A DNA stretch of 64,000 nt from an uncultured Clostridia bacterium (GCA_944328665.1 CALVHS010000021.1:62001-126000), one strand, 5' to 3'. Positions 16,840-25,448 are shown, counted from the first letter of the stretch. Notes: generated by a model not told the origin, from the sequence alone. A program made the numbers and translations.

Positions 16840-18036
16840 TTATACCAAAAGCTCCTTCGTTTCGCGCGCGATGACTAACTCCTCGTTGGTGGGGATGACG
16901 AGCACGCGCACCTTGGAGCCTTCGCCCGTGATGTCGTGCAGCGCACCGTCGTTCTTCATACCGTTCTTCTTTTCGTCGATACGGATGCCGAACACGTCCA
17001 TATTTTCACAGATCATCTTCCTGACCTGCCACGTATTCTCGCCGATGCCTGCCGTAAAGACAAGGCAATCCAACCCGTTCATCGCGGCGACGTACGCGCC
17101 GATGTATTTTTTGACCCCGTATGCGAACATGTCGAGGGCGAGCTGCGCGCGCTCGTTCCCCTCCGCCGCCGCCTTCGTCAGATCGCGAAAATCGCTGGAA
17201 ACGCCCGAGACGCCCGCCACACCGCACTGCTTGTTGAGGTAGTTGACACAGTCGAGCACGGAATAATTTTTCTTTGCCGCCAGGTATTCGAGCACGGCGG
17301 GGTCGATATCTCCAGAACGGGTGCCCATCGGCACGCCCGCGAGCGGAGTGAAGCCCATGCTCGTGTCCGCGCACTTGCCGCCCAGCACCGCGCTCACCGA
17401 GGAGCCGCCGCCGAGATGGCAGGTGATGATCTTTGTCTCGTTGGCAGGCTTGCCGAGGTACTTGATCGCCTCTTGAGAGACGTATTTATGGCTCGTACCA
17501 TGAAAACCGTACCGTCTGATCTTATAATTTTTGTAGTCGTCGTAATCAATGGCATACATATAGGCGTGCGGCGGCATGGTCGCATGGAACGCCGTATCGA
17601 ACACGAGCGCCATCGGCGTGTCCGGCATGACCTCACGGCACGCCTCGATGCCCAGGATGTTGGCGGGCATGTGCAGAGGCCCGAGTTCTGCGTTCTTCTT
17701 GCAGATGGCGAGCACTTCGTCCGTCAACAGCACAGAACGATCGAAATCGCCGCCGCTGTGGAGCACGCGGTGCCCCACGGCATCGATCTCGGACATGGAG
17801 CCGATCACACCGTATTCCGGATGTACGAGCGCCTGCAAGACGAGCTGCATGGCGACTTTATGGTTGGGCATATCCTGCTCGAGTTCCGTCTCGCCTTTCT
17901 CCGTCTTATGAGTCAGTTTAGAGCCGCGGATACCGATGCGCTCGCATCCGCCCTTGACGATGACCTTTTCGGTATCCATATCGAACAGCTGGTATTTGAG
18001 GGAAGAACTCCCCGCGTTCACGACCAAAATTTTCAT
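16840..18036 (-). CDS. ackA: Acetate kinase
   Basis: 398 aa. Converts acetyl phosphate and ADP to acetate and ATP. The N-terminus MKILVVNAGSSSLKYQLF is the family signature 1, and GHRVLHSGG, HLGGGSSVSAV and FTAGIGENT are present. I start at the ATG at 18036, preceded by GAGG. It follows pta by 37 bp and ends the acetyl-CoA to acetate pathway. Confidence 0.97.
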   Translation of the reverse strand: MKILVVNAGSSSLKYQLFDMDTEKVIVKGGCERIGIRGSKLTHKTEKGETELEQDMPNHKVAMQLVLQALVHPEYGVIGSMSEIDAVGHRVLHSGGDFDRSVLLTDEVLAICKKNAELGPLHMPANILGIEACREVMPDTPMALVFDTAFHATMPPHAYMYAIDYDDYKNYKIRRYGFHGTSHKYVSQEAIKYLGKPANETKIITCHLGGGSSVSAVLGGKCADTSMGFTPLAGVPMGTRSGDIDPAVLEYLAAKKNYSVLDCVNYLNKQCGVAGVSGVSSDFRDLTKAAAEGNERAQLALDMFAYGVKKYIGAYVAAMNGLDCLVFTAGIGENTWQVRKMICENMDVFGIRIDEKKNGMKNDGALHDITGEGSKVRVLVIPTNEELVIARETKELLV

Positions 18037-18073
18037 GGTTGATGACCTCATCTTTGATTTTTTCTATGTCCGC

Positions 18074-19129
18074 TCACATCTGCGTCTGCAGGGCGGTGAT
18101 GGCGATGGTCGCCACGACGTCCTCCCACTTGCACCCGCGGGAAAGATCGTTGATGGGCTTGGCAAACCCCTGACAGACGGGCCCGATCGCCTGGAAACCG
18201 CCGAGGCGTTCCGTCAGCTTGTAGCCGATGTTGCCCGCGTCGAGGTCGGGGAAGATGAGCACGTTCGCGTGCCCCGCCACCTTAGAACCGGGAGCCTTCG
18301 ATTTTGCCACGGAGGGCACGATGGCGGCATCCAGCTGCAATTCCCCGTCAATGTTGAGATCCGGCGCCTTCTCTTTGGCGAGCGCGAGCGCCGCCGTCAC
18401 CTTATCGATATCCGCATGCTTGGCGCTGCCCTTCGTGGAGAAGGAGAGCATAGCGACGCGCGGCTCGATGCCGGCGATCTTTTCTGCCGTCTTGGCGGAG
18501 ATCACGGCGATATCGGAGAGTTGTTCGCTGTTCGGATTTTCGTTGAGGCCGCAATCGGAATAGATGAACACTCCGTCCTCGCAATATTTATTCCCTTCGG
18601 GAGGCGCAACCATCAAAAAACAGCTGGAAACGAGGGGTACGCCCGGCGCCGCTTTGACGATCTGCAAACCGGGGCGCAAAGTGTTGGCAGTCGAATGGCA
18701 GGCACCGGAAACGAGCCCGTCCGCATCTCCCGCCTTGACCATCAATACGCCGTAATAGGTATTGTCGTAAGAGAGCTTGTCCGCTTCCTCCTCCGTCATC
18801 CCCTTCGCCTTGCGGAGCGCATACAGGAGCGCCGCGTATTCCGACCTCTTTTCGCTCTTTGCGGGATCGACGATCTCGATGCCCGAAAGATCTTTGTCGG
18901 AATGCGCCTTTTCGATCTCCTCTTTGTTCCCGAGCAGCGTGATCCTGGCGATCTTCTGCGCGGCGGCCTCCACCGCCGCCTTTACGACGCGCGCATCTTC
19001 CCCTTCCGGCAGTACGATGTGCTTATTGAGCGCCGCCGCACGGCGCTTGACCCCCGCCAGGAAGGGGCTGTCCTCTTCCGAAGTCAAAGAAGAGATCTTA
19101 TCTTTGATCTTGTCGAAAAAACCTGCCAT
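18074..19129 (-). CDS. pta: Phosphate acetyltransferase
   Basis: 351 aa. Converts acetyl-CoA and phosphate to acetyl phosphate. It is the short, single-domain bacterial form (HIVLPEGEDARVVKAA, DGLVSGACHSTANTLRPGLQ, SFSTKGSAKH, NVLIFPDLDAGNIGYKL). First gene of pta-ackA, with a strong promoter in the intergenic region shared with the divergent tmcAL. Confidence 0.97.
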   Translation of the reverse strand: MAGFFDKIKDKISSLTSEEDSPFLAGVKRRAAALNKHIVLPEGEDARVVKAAVEAAAQKIARITLLGNKEEIEKAHSDKDLSGIEIVDPAKSEKRSEYAALLYALRKAKGMTEEEADKLSYDNTYYGVLMVKAGDADGLVSGACHSTANTLRPGLQIVKAAPGVPLVSSCFLMVAPPEGNKYCEDGVFIYSDCGLNENPNSEQLSDIAVISAKTAEKIAGIEPRVAMLSFSTKGSAKHADIDKVTAALALAKEKAPDLNIDGELQLDAAIVPSVAKSKAPGSKVAGHANVLIFPDLDAGNIGYKLTERLGGFQAIGPVCQGFAKPINDLSRGCKWEDVVATIAITALQTQM

Positions 19130-19191
19130 AAAAACCTTGCACCTCTTTTCGCTTTATTTTTTGCCGCTTTTCGTGTATAATCATGGCGTAA

Positions 19192-19205
19192 GACGAAGCT
19201 TCGTC
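19192..19205. promoter_or_regulatory. 14-bp perfect palindrome in the tmcAL leader
   Basis: GACGAAGCTTCGTC is fully self-complementary. It begins 11 bp after a TATAAT (19176-19181) that could be the tmcAL -10 box, so it would span the transcript start. Candidate operator or leader hairpin; no -35 is evident for that promoter. Confidence 0.4.
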
Positions 19206-19242
19206 CCCGCGGGAGAAGCACTGCGCGGCATCCACGGCTACC

Positions 19243-19271
19243 ATTATAGCTTATTTTGGAAAAAATGTAAA
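19243..19271 (-). promoter_or_regulatory. sigma-A promoter of pta-ackA
   Basis: Minus strand: TTTACA (19266-19271), 17-bp spacer, TATAAT (19243-19248). The leader is about 100 nt. The -35 box is only 16 bp from the divergent tmcAL start codon, so tmcAL transcription must cross it. Confidence 0.8.
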
Positions 19272-19287
19272 GGTTTTAACTGAAAAA

Positions 19288-20466
19288 ATGAAAATTTGCG
19301 GCATCATCTGTGAATACAATCCCTTCCATAACGGACATGCCTACCTGATCGGCAAAGCGAAAAAAGAGAGCGGCTGCGAGGCGCTCGTCTGCGTCATGAG
19401 CGGGCCGTTCACCCAGCGCGGCGAACCCGCCTGCCTGGACAAATATGCCCGCGCGAAGCACGCCGTGCTCGCGGGGGCGGATGCGGTCATAGAATTGCCC
19501 GTCCCCTTCGCGGCGGCGCCCGCCGAGATCTTTGCGCGCGGCGCCGTACGCCTGCTTGCCGCCCTGCCCGGCTTTGCCTTCCTCGCCTTCGGCTGCGAAA
19601 GCGGAGACAAGGAGAGCTTTACCGCCGCGGCGCGGGCGCTCGCAAACGAAGGCCGCGAAATGAAAGCGGTCATCCGCGAAAACCTGAAAAAGGGCATGGG
19701 GCTTCCCCGCGCCCGCTATGAAGCGGTCATGTCGTCGGACGCGGGGCTGCATGCTCCCCTGCTCTCCTCCCCCAACAACCTGCTCGGCGTGGAATATGCA
19801 AAGGCGCTCCTCGCCGAAGAGAGCGCCGCCGCGCTGCTGCCCGTGCCGCGCACGGGAGGCGCACACGCGGATACGGAACTGAAAGAGGGCGTCTCTTCCG
19901 CATCCGCCATACGCACGGCGCTGGCGGAAGGAAAGCTGCGCGCCATCCGCAAAAGCGTCCCGGAATTTGTGTTGGACGACCTCAAAGGCGCGCCCGACCT
20001 GTCCGCCTACGGCACCCTCGCTGTCTACGCCGCCCTTTCGCGCCCTGCCGAAGAACTGAAAGGCATCCTCGACTGTACGGAAGGGCTGGAAAACCGCATC
20101 AAAGCGCTCGCCAAAAGCAATCACGATTATGCCGAACTCGTCGCAAAGATCACGACGAAGCGCTACATTTCCTCCCGCATACGGCGCATTTTAGCGGCGG
20201 CAGTCCTCGGGATCGGCGAAGATCTCGTGCGCAAGAGCCTGAAAAGCAAACTGTATCTCAACGTATTGGCGATCAAAAAGGAACGCGCGGACGAACTTCT
20301 GCCCGCCCTGAACGCTTCCGCCTTCCCCGTCTTGACGCGCAAGAGCGACGAAAAAAAATTGTCCGCGCGCGCGCGTGCCTGCTACGAAAAGGACGTGCTT
20401 GCGGAAGACGTCTACGCCTTCCTGTCGGGCGCCCCCGCCCGTGCGGGCAAGACAGTGTTCGTATGA
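19288..20466 (+). CDS. tmcAL: tRNA(Met) cytidine acetate ligase
   Basis: 392 aa. Activates acetate with ATP and acetylates C34 of elongator tRNA(Met) (YlbM/TmcAL family). The HIGH-like nucleotidyl-transfer motif is EYNPFHNGH at 9-17, followed by MSGPFTQRGEPA. The C-terminal half has KITTKRYISSRIRR, typical of the family. It lies divergently from pta-ackA, whose product acetate is its substrate; this grouping is common in Bacillota. The ribosome site is weak (AAAGG about 14 nt upstream). Confidence 0.93.
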   Translation: MKICGIICEYNPFHNGHAYLIGKAKKESGCEALVCVMSGPFTQRGEPACLDKYARAKHAVLAGADAVIELPVPFAAAPAEIFARGAVRLLAALPGFAFLAFGCESGDKESFTAAARALANEGREMKAVIRENLKKGMGLPRARYEAVMSSDAGLHAPLLSSPNNLLGVEYAKALLAEESAAALLPVPRTGGAHADTELKEGVSSASAIRTALAEGKLRAIRKSVPEFVLDDLKGAPDLSAYGTLAVYAALSRPAEELKGILDCTEGLENRIKALAKSNHDYAELVAKITTKRYISSRIRRILAAAVLGIGEDLVRKSLKSKLYLNVLAIKKERADELLPALNASAFPVLTRKSDEKKLSARARACYEKDVLAEDVYAFLSGAPARAGKTVFV

Positions 20467-20467
20467 G

Positions 20468-20512
20468 AAAAAGCGCGCCGCCGCGGGATCGTCCCGCGGC
20501 GGCGCGCTTTTT
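20468..20512. terminator. Bidirectional terminator between tmcAL and the Nudix gene
   Basis: A perfect 21-bp stem including flanking A5/T5 with a TCG loop, suited to end both converging transcripts. Confidence 0.92.
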
Positions 20513-20521
20513 ACCTTCCTT

Positions 20522-21058
20522 TTATTTCCGCACTTCCGAAAGGAGGACGTGCTGGATCGCCACGATCGTCTTGGCGTCCTTGATCTCTCCCCGTTCGATC
20601 ATTTCTTTTGCCGTTGCGACGGGATAAAACGCCGAAGTGAGAAATTCCCCCTCGTCTAAATGCACGCTGCCCTGCCGCACGCCTTCCGCACGATAAATAT
20701 AGATCTTTTCGTTCGTATAGCCGGGCGTAGGATACAGGGTATACAGATGCTCCATCCGTTCAGGGATAAGACCCGCCTCTTCTTCCAGTTCGCGCGCCGC
20801 CGTCAAGGCAGGATCCTCCCCCTTTTCCAGCTTGCCCGCGGGGATCTCGTACAGCTCTTCGCCGTAAGCATAGCGGAACTGCTTTACGAGCAGCACGGCG
20901 CCTTCTCGTATGTACAACACCGCCGCGCCGCCGCCGTGTTCGACGATCTCGCGCTTGCAGGGCGTGCCGTCCGGCAAAACGGCGTCGTCGCAGCGCACGT
21001 TGATGATCCTGCCGCGGAACACATAGTTTTTATTGACCGTCTTCTCTTCAAAATTCAT
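20522..21058 (-). CDS. Nudix hydrolase, ADP-ribose pyrophosphatase type
   Basis: 178 aa. The Nudix box runs from Gly75 to Gly97 (GKLEKGEDP then ARELEEEAG). The sequence resembles the NudF/ADP-ribose pyrophosphatase group (VKQFRYAYGEELYEIPAG, YPTPGYTNEKIYIY). Substrate assignment is by family only. Its ATG overlaps the stop of the upstream unknown gene (ATGA). Confidence 0.9.
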   Translation of the reverse strand: MNFEEKTVNKNYVFRGRIINVRCDDAVLPDGTPCKREIVEHGGGAAVLYIREGAVLLVKQFRYAYGEELYEIPAGKLEKGEDPALTAARELEEEAGLIPERMEHLYTLYPTPGYTNEKIYIYRAEGVRQGSVHLDEGEFLTSAFYPVATAKEMIERGEIKDAKTIVAIQHVLLSEVRK

Positions 21059-21768
21059 ATGATCTCCTCCGGAGAAGCAAAGCGTTTATACAATTCGTCC
21101 AGTCCTTCGCTCCTACGGCCGACGCTCGCCGCAAAATATTTGTATCCGACCGTGAGCCCCGCGATCATCCCCCCGCTTCCGCGCTCCGCGCAGGCGGCGA
21201 GGGCATTTAAGATCATCAGCGCGTCCACCTTTTTCCTGTCGGAAAGGTCGCTCTTGAACACGCCTTCCCGCTCGTCGGCGACAAGGCGCGCAAGGTCAGC
21301 GCGGGCACGGTGCTTTTCGACGGCGTCGCTGAGCCTTTGGTCGCGGAACAGCATGCGCACGGCGCTCTTGAACGGCTTGACGACCTGATTGGTGAAGGCG
21401 TAAAAACTGCCGTAAACGCTGCCGTCCTCATAAAAATATTGCTGCAAAAACGCGTCGAGATCCAATCTGCCCGTATCAAAATCGACGAGCAGGCAAAAGA
21501 CGAAGGCGAGCCGCTCGGCGGGATCTTCCGGGAAGCGCAGCTTGCCGACATTGCGCGCGCCGTCCGCGGCGGGGAGCATGTACTTGCGCTTGGCGGCGGC
21601 ATAATCGAAATCTTTGGTGAGGTCGCGAAAAAACGCATACAAAAGATCGCTCGTGGCGATGGCTTTAAGCACCTCTCCGATCTTGGTGTCGGCGAGGATG
21701 AACTTACATTGCATCAACTCGTCGCACTTTTTCAAAAAAAGATCGATCTCTTCCTTGGCGGCATCCAT
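21055..21768 (-). CDS. Unknown cytoplasmic helical protein
   Basis: 237 aa; I do not recognise it. There is no signal peptide or membrane segment. It is rich in charged helices, with a short conserved-looking ending (GGMIAGLTVGYKYFAASVG). AAAGGAGGGG precedes the ATG and an extended -10 (TGCTATAAT) is at 21819-21824 on the minus strand. It overlaps the Nudix gene by 4 bp, so the two proteins are made together. It is divergent from the HPr-like gene. Confidence 0.7.
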   Translation of the reverse strand: MDAAKEEIDLFLKKCDELMQCKFILADTKIGEVLKAIATSDLLYAFFRDLTKDFDYAAAKRKYMLPAADGARNVGKLRFPEDPAERLAFVFCLLVDFDTGRLDLDAFLQQYFYEDGSVYGSFYAFTNQVVKPFKSAVRMLFRDQRLSDAVEKHRARADLARLVADEREGVFKSDLSDRKKVDALMILNALAACAERGSGGMIAGLTVGYKYFAASVGRRSEGLDELYKRFASPEEII

Positions 21769-21866
21769 ACGCCCCTCCTTTTCTGTGCAATTTTGATAAC
21801 TTTTACCCTTCGCGTATCATTATAGCACAAATTTGTTTTTTTATTAAGTTATTTTCGGGAAATATC

Positions 21867-21895
21867 TTGATTTTCCCGTTTTTTTTATGTATAAT
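21867..21895 (+). promoter_or_regulatory. sigma-A promoter of the HPr-like gene
   Basis: TTGATT (21867-21872), 17-bp spacer, TATAAT (21890-21895). Confidence 0.72.
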
Positions 21896-21924
21896 ATAGA
21901 AAATAAACTTGGAGGTTTATCTTT

Positions 21925-22149
21925 ATGAAATCCGTTAAAATCTCTCTCCAGATGGCGCAGAACGTAAAAGACTTTGTCAAAGTCGTACAGGATTATCCTT
22001 ACGAGATCGATCTCAAGAGCGATAAATACGTCGTCGACGCGAAATCCATCCTCGGTATTTTCAGCCTCGACCTGTCCAAACCGCTCGTCGTCGAGATCCA
22101 TTCGGATAACTGCGACGACCTCCTCGAAGCGCTCAAAAAATTTGCATAA
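21925..22149 (+). CDS. HPr-family protein lacking the phosphocarrier histidine
   Basis: 74 aa. The second half matches HPr: DAKSILGIFSL around Ser41 corresponds to the regulatory Ser46 region, and the C-terminal helix DDLLEALKKF is typical. The first half lacks the GLHARPA active site; the residue aligned with His15 falls at about Met10/Gln9. It therefore cannot carry PTS phosphate, but could be a substrate of HprK (7006-7920), like Crh of Bacillus. Good ribosome site (TTGGAGG), own promoter and own terminator, so it is a stand-alone, probably well-expressed gene. Confidence 0.8.
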   Translation: MKSVKISLQMAQNVKDFVKVVQDYPYEIDLKSDKYVVDAKSILGIFSLDLSKPLVVEIHSDNCDDLLEALKKFA

Positions 22150-22189
22150 GTAAAAAAACCGGTATTTGTTACTGTATGGATCGGGCAGA

Positions 22190-22220
22190 AATCCGCTTTT
22201 ACCATAAAAGCGGATTTTTT
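22190..22220 (+). terminator. Terminator of the HPr-like gene
   Basis: AATCCGCTTTTA and its near-complement TAAAAGCGGATT close on a short loop, followed by T6. Confidence 0.85.
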
Positions 22221-22261
22221 GTCCGCACTGAAAAAGGCGGCACGGGCAGAGGCACAGAGGC

Positions 22262-22786
22262 ATGCAGATCCAGGGTGAAACTTTTGTCAACAAGTTAATA
22301 CTGCTGTTCGTCTTCGATAAAATGGAAAGCGCCCTTTCGGAAAGGACGCTTGTCGACATGTGTTCGACCAGCAACGACTGGCTGACCTATATGGACTGCG
22401 TGATGATCATCGGGCAGCTGCTCGAAGACGGGTTCATCTGCACGGTGGAAACAAACGACGACACCCTGTACACCATCACGCCCGACGGGCGCAGCTGCCT
22501 TGCCAACTTTTACATCAACATACCGAAAAGCACCCGCGAAGAAATTTCGATCTTCGTCAAAAACAACAGCGCGCGATACCGCAACCGGCAGGAATGTAAA
22601 GCAGATTATTATCAGAACAAGGACGGCACTTATACCGTCTTTTTGCGCATCCTCGCCCCCGCACAACCCATGCTCGAACTGAAATTCGTCGTCCCCGACA
22701 GAAAGACGGCGCAAAACATCTACAAAAAATGGGAATTGAAAGCGGCAGACGTCTATGCCGTGATCTATGAAAACTTGGTCGACTAA
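22262..22786 (+). CDS. DUF4364 family protein (winged-helix-like)
   Basis: 174 aa. The N-terminus (VNKLILLFVFDKMESALSERTLVDMC) and the middle YTITPDGRSCLANFY fit the DUF4364 family, found in Clostridia and predicted to contain a winged helix. No partner or target is known. The ribosome site is weak (AGAGGC). It is 17 bp upstream of the TSCPD gene, so both are likely one transcript. Confidence 0.75.
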   Translation: MQIQGETFVNKLILLFVFDKMESALSERTLVDMCSTSNDWLTYMDCVMIIGQLLEDGFICTVETNDDTLYTITPDGRSCLANFYINIPKSTREEISIFVKNNSARYRNRQECKADYYQNKDGTYTVFLRILAPAQPMLELKFVVPDRKTAQNIYKKWELKAADVYAVIYENLVD

Positions 22787-22803
22787 CGGAGAAACGTATC
22801 AAA

Positions 22804-23070
22804 ATGTTCACTTACAACACGAAAGGCACCTGTTCGCGCCAGATCATCTTCGACGTGGACGGAGAAAATAAGATCCACAACGTAAAATTCATCGGCGGAT
22901 GCGGCGGCAACCTGCAAGGCATCGCCCGCCTCGTCGAAGGAAAGCCGATCGACGAGGTGGAAAGCACCCTCATCGGCATCAAGTGCAGGAACAACACTTC
23001 CTGCCCCGATCAGCTGGCACACGCGATCGACGCGTACCGCCACCGCGAGATCAAACAACCAAAACTATAA
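22804..23070 (+). CDS. TSCPD domain-containing protein
   Basis: 88 aa. Matches the small stand-alone TSCPD family: CSRQIIFDVD, FIGGCGGNLQGI, then CRNNTSCPDQLAHAI. Cysteines at 9, 33, 60 and 66 could bind metal. The same domain occurs at the end of some vitamin B12-dependent ribonucleotide reductases; the free form has no assigned function. GGAGAAAC precedes the ATG. Confidence 0.85.
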   Translation: MFTYNTKGTCSRQIIFDVDGENKIHNVKFIGGCGGNLQGIARLVEGKPIDEVESTLIGIKCRNNTSCPDQLAHAIDAYRHREIKQPKL

Positions 23071-23074
23071 ACGG

Positions 23075-23116
23075 CAGACGCGGGCGCGGCGGATGATTCC
23101 GCCGCGCCCGCGTCTG
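23075..23116. terminator. Convergent hairpin between TSCPD and DUF5677 genes
   Basis: A 19-bp perfect stem (CAGACGCGGG... and complement) with a TGAT loop. T-runs are weak on both sides, but the stem is very stable and sits exactly between the two stop codons. Confidence 0.7.
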
Positions 23117-24235
23117 TTATTTGCCCGCATACTTGACGGCGACGATGCGGTTGTTGCGCTCGATCATATTCAAATAGCCGTCGATATTTTTCGCATAATT
23201 GGCACATTCGGCGGGCTTTGCGGAACAGCCGCCGTACTGCGCGAGATATTTTTTGATCTCCCCCACAAGATTGGCGAGCGATCTTTGCAGCTCGAAGAGG
23301 GTGAACTTGTAAAACTTATCGTCCCGGATGGCGACCACCCATGCGGAGGGATGCAGGATCTTGCTCGCGCTCGCATAGGCGACAAAACGGGCGGTGAGCC
23401 CCGCCGCCTTTTGCAGCCCGTCCTTAAAATTCAGCCTGTATTCCTTTCCCATCCCCTCGCGGAAACCGGGCACGTACAACAGCCAGCCGTAATTGACGAA
23501 GGCATTGCGTTCTTTGACCCCGTACGCTTTACATTCCTCCGAAAGGCGGGCGTTCAGTTCGTCCGCATGCGGATTCCCCTCCATGTTAAGGTATTCCATA
23601 TGCCGGACGTAACGAAAAAAGAGATCGTCGTCCCCGCCCCCCAATACGGTCAGCACGCATTCTAATTCATGCAGGTGCCGCCAAAGGATGACCGCGTCGC
23701 AGCTGTTGCCCGCAGCCAGCAGCCCCACTACGCTTTTGACGGTGACGAGCGCCTTTTTGAGGAGGTTGTTCATGCCGTGCATGCGGCGGTCTTCCCCCTT
23801 GATGCTGCCGAGGACATACAAAGAAAAGCTGCACGCCATATTGAACGCAGCGATCTCGGGCGAATACTCGGAAGTGTTCGACCGCTTCGCCACGTTGAGA
23901 TGCTCGTTGATAACGATATACACGGCGACGTCCCGCACGAGCAGGTCGCGATAAGACGGGTCCCCTTCCAATTTTTTGACGAGCTGCGCGGGAAGGTGCG
24001 CGGTGTGGAAGTAATGATAATAGAAGATATAACTCACGACCTCATCCAGACGCGCGCCGTCCAGTTCGCGCAGGCGGATCTTGCGCTTTTGCAATTCCTG
24101 TATGTAGCGCACTTTGACGAGACGGTACATCTCCCCGATAAAGTCGCCGTCAGGCGACGTGCCCGTCAGCCGCGAGAGACGCGCCAGCTGCGCCGCAAAG
24201 ATGCGGGATTCCATTTCGTCGATCAAGTTTGCCAT
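23117..24235 (-). CDS. DUF5677-like protein
   Basis: 372 aa, cytoplasmic and helical. The segment VVGLLAAGNSCDAVILWRHLHELECVL with ADELNARL resembles DUF5677 proteins, a poorly characterised family related to HEPN-type helical folds. No catalytic motif is certain. I start at the ATG at 24235 (GGAAGGGGGTG upstream); the 51 extra upstream codons would run into the promoter region of the divergent gene. Single gene, no operon partner. Confidence 0.6.
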   Translation of the reverse strand: MANLIDEMESRIFAAQLARLSRLTGTSPDGDFIGEMYRLVKVRYIQELQKRKIRLRELDGARLDEVVSYIFYYHYFHTAHLPAQLVKKLEGDPSYRDLLVRDVAVYIVINEHLNVAKRSNTSEYSPEIAAFNMACSFSLYVLGSIKGEDRRMHGMNNLLKKALVTVKSVVGLLAAGNSCDAVILWRHLHELECVLTVLGGGDDDLFFRYVRHMEYLNMEGNPHADELNARLSEECKAYGVKERNAFVNYGWLLYVPGFREGMGKEYRLNFKDGLQKAAGLTARFVAYASASKILHPSAWVVAIRDDKFYKFTLFELQRSLANLVGEIKKYLAQYGGCSAKPAECANYAKNIDGYLNMIERNNRIVAVKYAGK

Positions 24236-24320
24236 ATCGATCCCACCCCCTTCCTTGTCATTATACAACAAAAAAAGCAAAAACGCAAGGAAATGCCTCT
24301 CCGCTTTTTTCGGGCAACGA

Positions 24321-24349
24321 TTGACAAAACGCGCCGCACGGTCTATAAT
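24321..24349 (+). promoter_or_regulatory. Perfect-consensus sigma-A promoter of the aldo/keto reductase gene
   Basis: TTGACA (24321-24326), 17-bp spacer, TATAAT (24344-24349). It is an exact match to consensus and implies strong constitutive expression. Confidence 0.88.
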
Positions 24350-24382
24350 AATAGGCAAGAAAAGACAAAGGAGCCTTGTACC

Positions 24383-25357
24383 ATGCAATATAGGAACCTC
24401 GGAAAATGGGGCTTAAAAGTGAGCGAGATCGCCCTCGGAAGCTGGATGACCGACCTTTCCGGCTCTGCCGCCGCGGAGACGGCAAAGCAGAGCATCCGCG
24501 CCGCTTTCGACGCGGGCGTCAACTTTTTCGACTGCGCCGACGCTTACAGCGGCGGCGAAGCGGAAAAATTTCTCGGAAAAGTGCTGCGGGAGCACCCGAG
24601 AAGTTCGTATGTCGTCTCTTCCAAGGTATTTTTCCCGATGGGACCCGGCGCGAACGACTGGGGGCTTTCGAGAAAGCACATCGTCGAACAACTGGACAGA
24701 TCTCTGAAAAATATGGGGCTCGATTACTTGGACATGTATTTTTGCCACCGCTTTGATCCCACGACCCCCGTCGAAGAGACGATGCAGGTACTCTCCGACA
24801 TGGTCGCGGCGGGCAAGATCCTCTATTACGGCGTGAGCGAATGGTCGCCCGTGCAGATCACGGAGGCAGTCGCCGCGACGAAGGAACTGCACCTGCGCCC
24901 CCTGAGCGTCATCCAGCCGCAATACAACATGGCAGACCGCTACATCGAGGACGAGATCGTGGGTATCTGCCGCAAAAACGGCATCGGCATCGTCCCCTTC
25001 TCCCCTCTTGCGCAGGGGCTTTTGACGGGAAAATACCGCAAGGGTCAGCCGCTGCCCGTCGGTTCACGCGCCACCCATCAGGCAGATAAACAGATCAACC
25101 ACCTGCTGACGGATGAAAACCTGGACAAAGTAGAAAAGCTGTCCGCCATCGCGGCAGACTTGAACGTCCCTCTGTCCGTGTTGGCGCTCGCATGGATCCT
25201 GCGCCTTTCGGAGATCTCTTCCGTCATCACGGGCGCTTCCCGCCCCGAACAGTTGGACAGCAACGTCGCCGCCAGCGGGCTGAAACTTTCCGACGACGTG
25301 CTCGCGGAGATCGACGGCATCCTCGCTTATCGGCCGTTCGTCCGCAAGATAGGATAA
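24383..25357 (+). CDS. Aldo/keto reductase (Kv-beta/YghZ-like)
   Basis: 324 aa. NADPH-dependent carbonyl reductase fold. The catalytic tetrad is visible: Asp50, Tyr55, Lys81 and His122 (FDCADAYSGG, SSKVFF, FCHRFD). GITTGASRPEQL-like GVITGASRPEQLDSN occurs near the end (SVITGASRPEQLDSN). FFPMGPGANDWGLSRKHI is typical of the Kv-beta/YghZ branch. Physiological substrate unknown. AAAGGAG precedes the ATG. I start at 24383; the open frame extends far upstream only as antisense to the DUF5677 gene. Confidence 0.9.
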   Translation: MQYRNLGKWGLKVSEIALGSWMTDLSGSAAAETAKQSIRAAFDAGVNFFDCADAYSGGEAEKFLGKVLREHPRSSYVVSSKVFFPMGPGANDWGLSRKHIVEQLDRSLKNMGLDYLDMYFCHRFDPTTPVEETMQVLSDMVAAGKILYYGVSEWSPVQITEAVAATKELHLRPLSVIQPQYNMADRYIEDEIVGICRKNGIGIVPFSPLAQGLLTGKYRKGQPLPVGSRATHQADKQINHLLTDENLDKVEKLSAIAADLNVPLSVLALAWILRLSEISSVITGASRPEQLDSNVAASGLKLSDDVLAEIDGILAYRPFVRKIG

Positions 25358-25374
25358 AAAAGAAAAATGCCGAA

Positions 25375-25411
25375 GGGCGCGCAGCAAATGCTGCGCGCCC
25401 TGTCTGTTTTA
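25375..25411 (+). terminator. Terminator of the aldo/keto reductase gene
   Basis: GGGCGCGCAGC and complement with an AAAT loop, followed by TGTCTGTTTT. Confidence 0.8.
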
Positions 25412-25425
25412 TCAAAACGATCCGT

Positions 25426-25448
25426 CCGCGGGGGCAATGTCCCCGCGG
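25426..25448 (-). terminator. Probable terminator of the surface-protein gene
   Basis: CCGCGGGG (25426-25433) pairs with CCCCGCGG (25441-25448). On the minus strand it is followed within 10 nt by CGTTTTGAT, a weak T tract. Confidence 0.55.

Noticed and set aside
23688-24382. Long N-terminal extension of the aldo/keto reductase (frame open from 23669)
   Set aside because: It is antisense to the DUF5677 gene and crosses a consensus promoter; the ATG at 24383 has a strong ribosome site and matches the family N-terminus.
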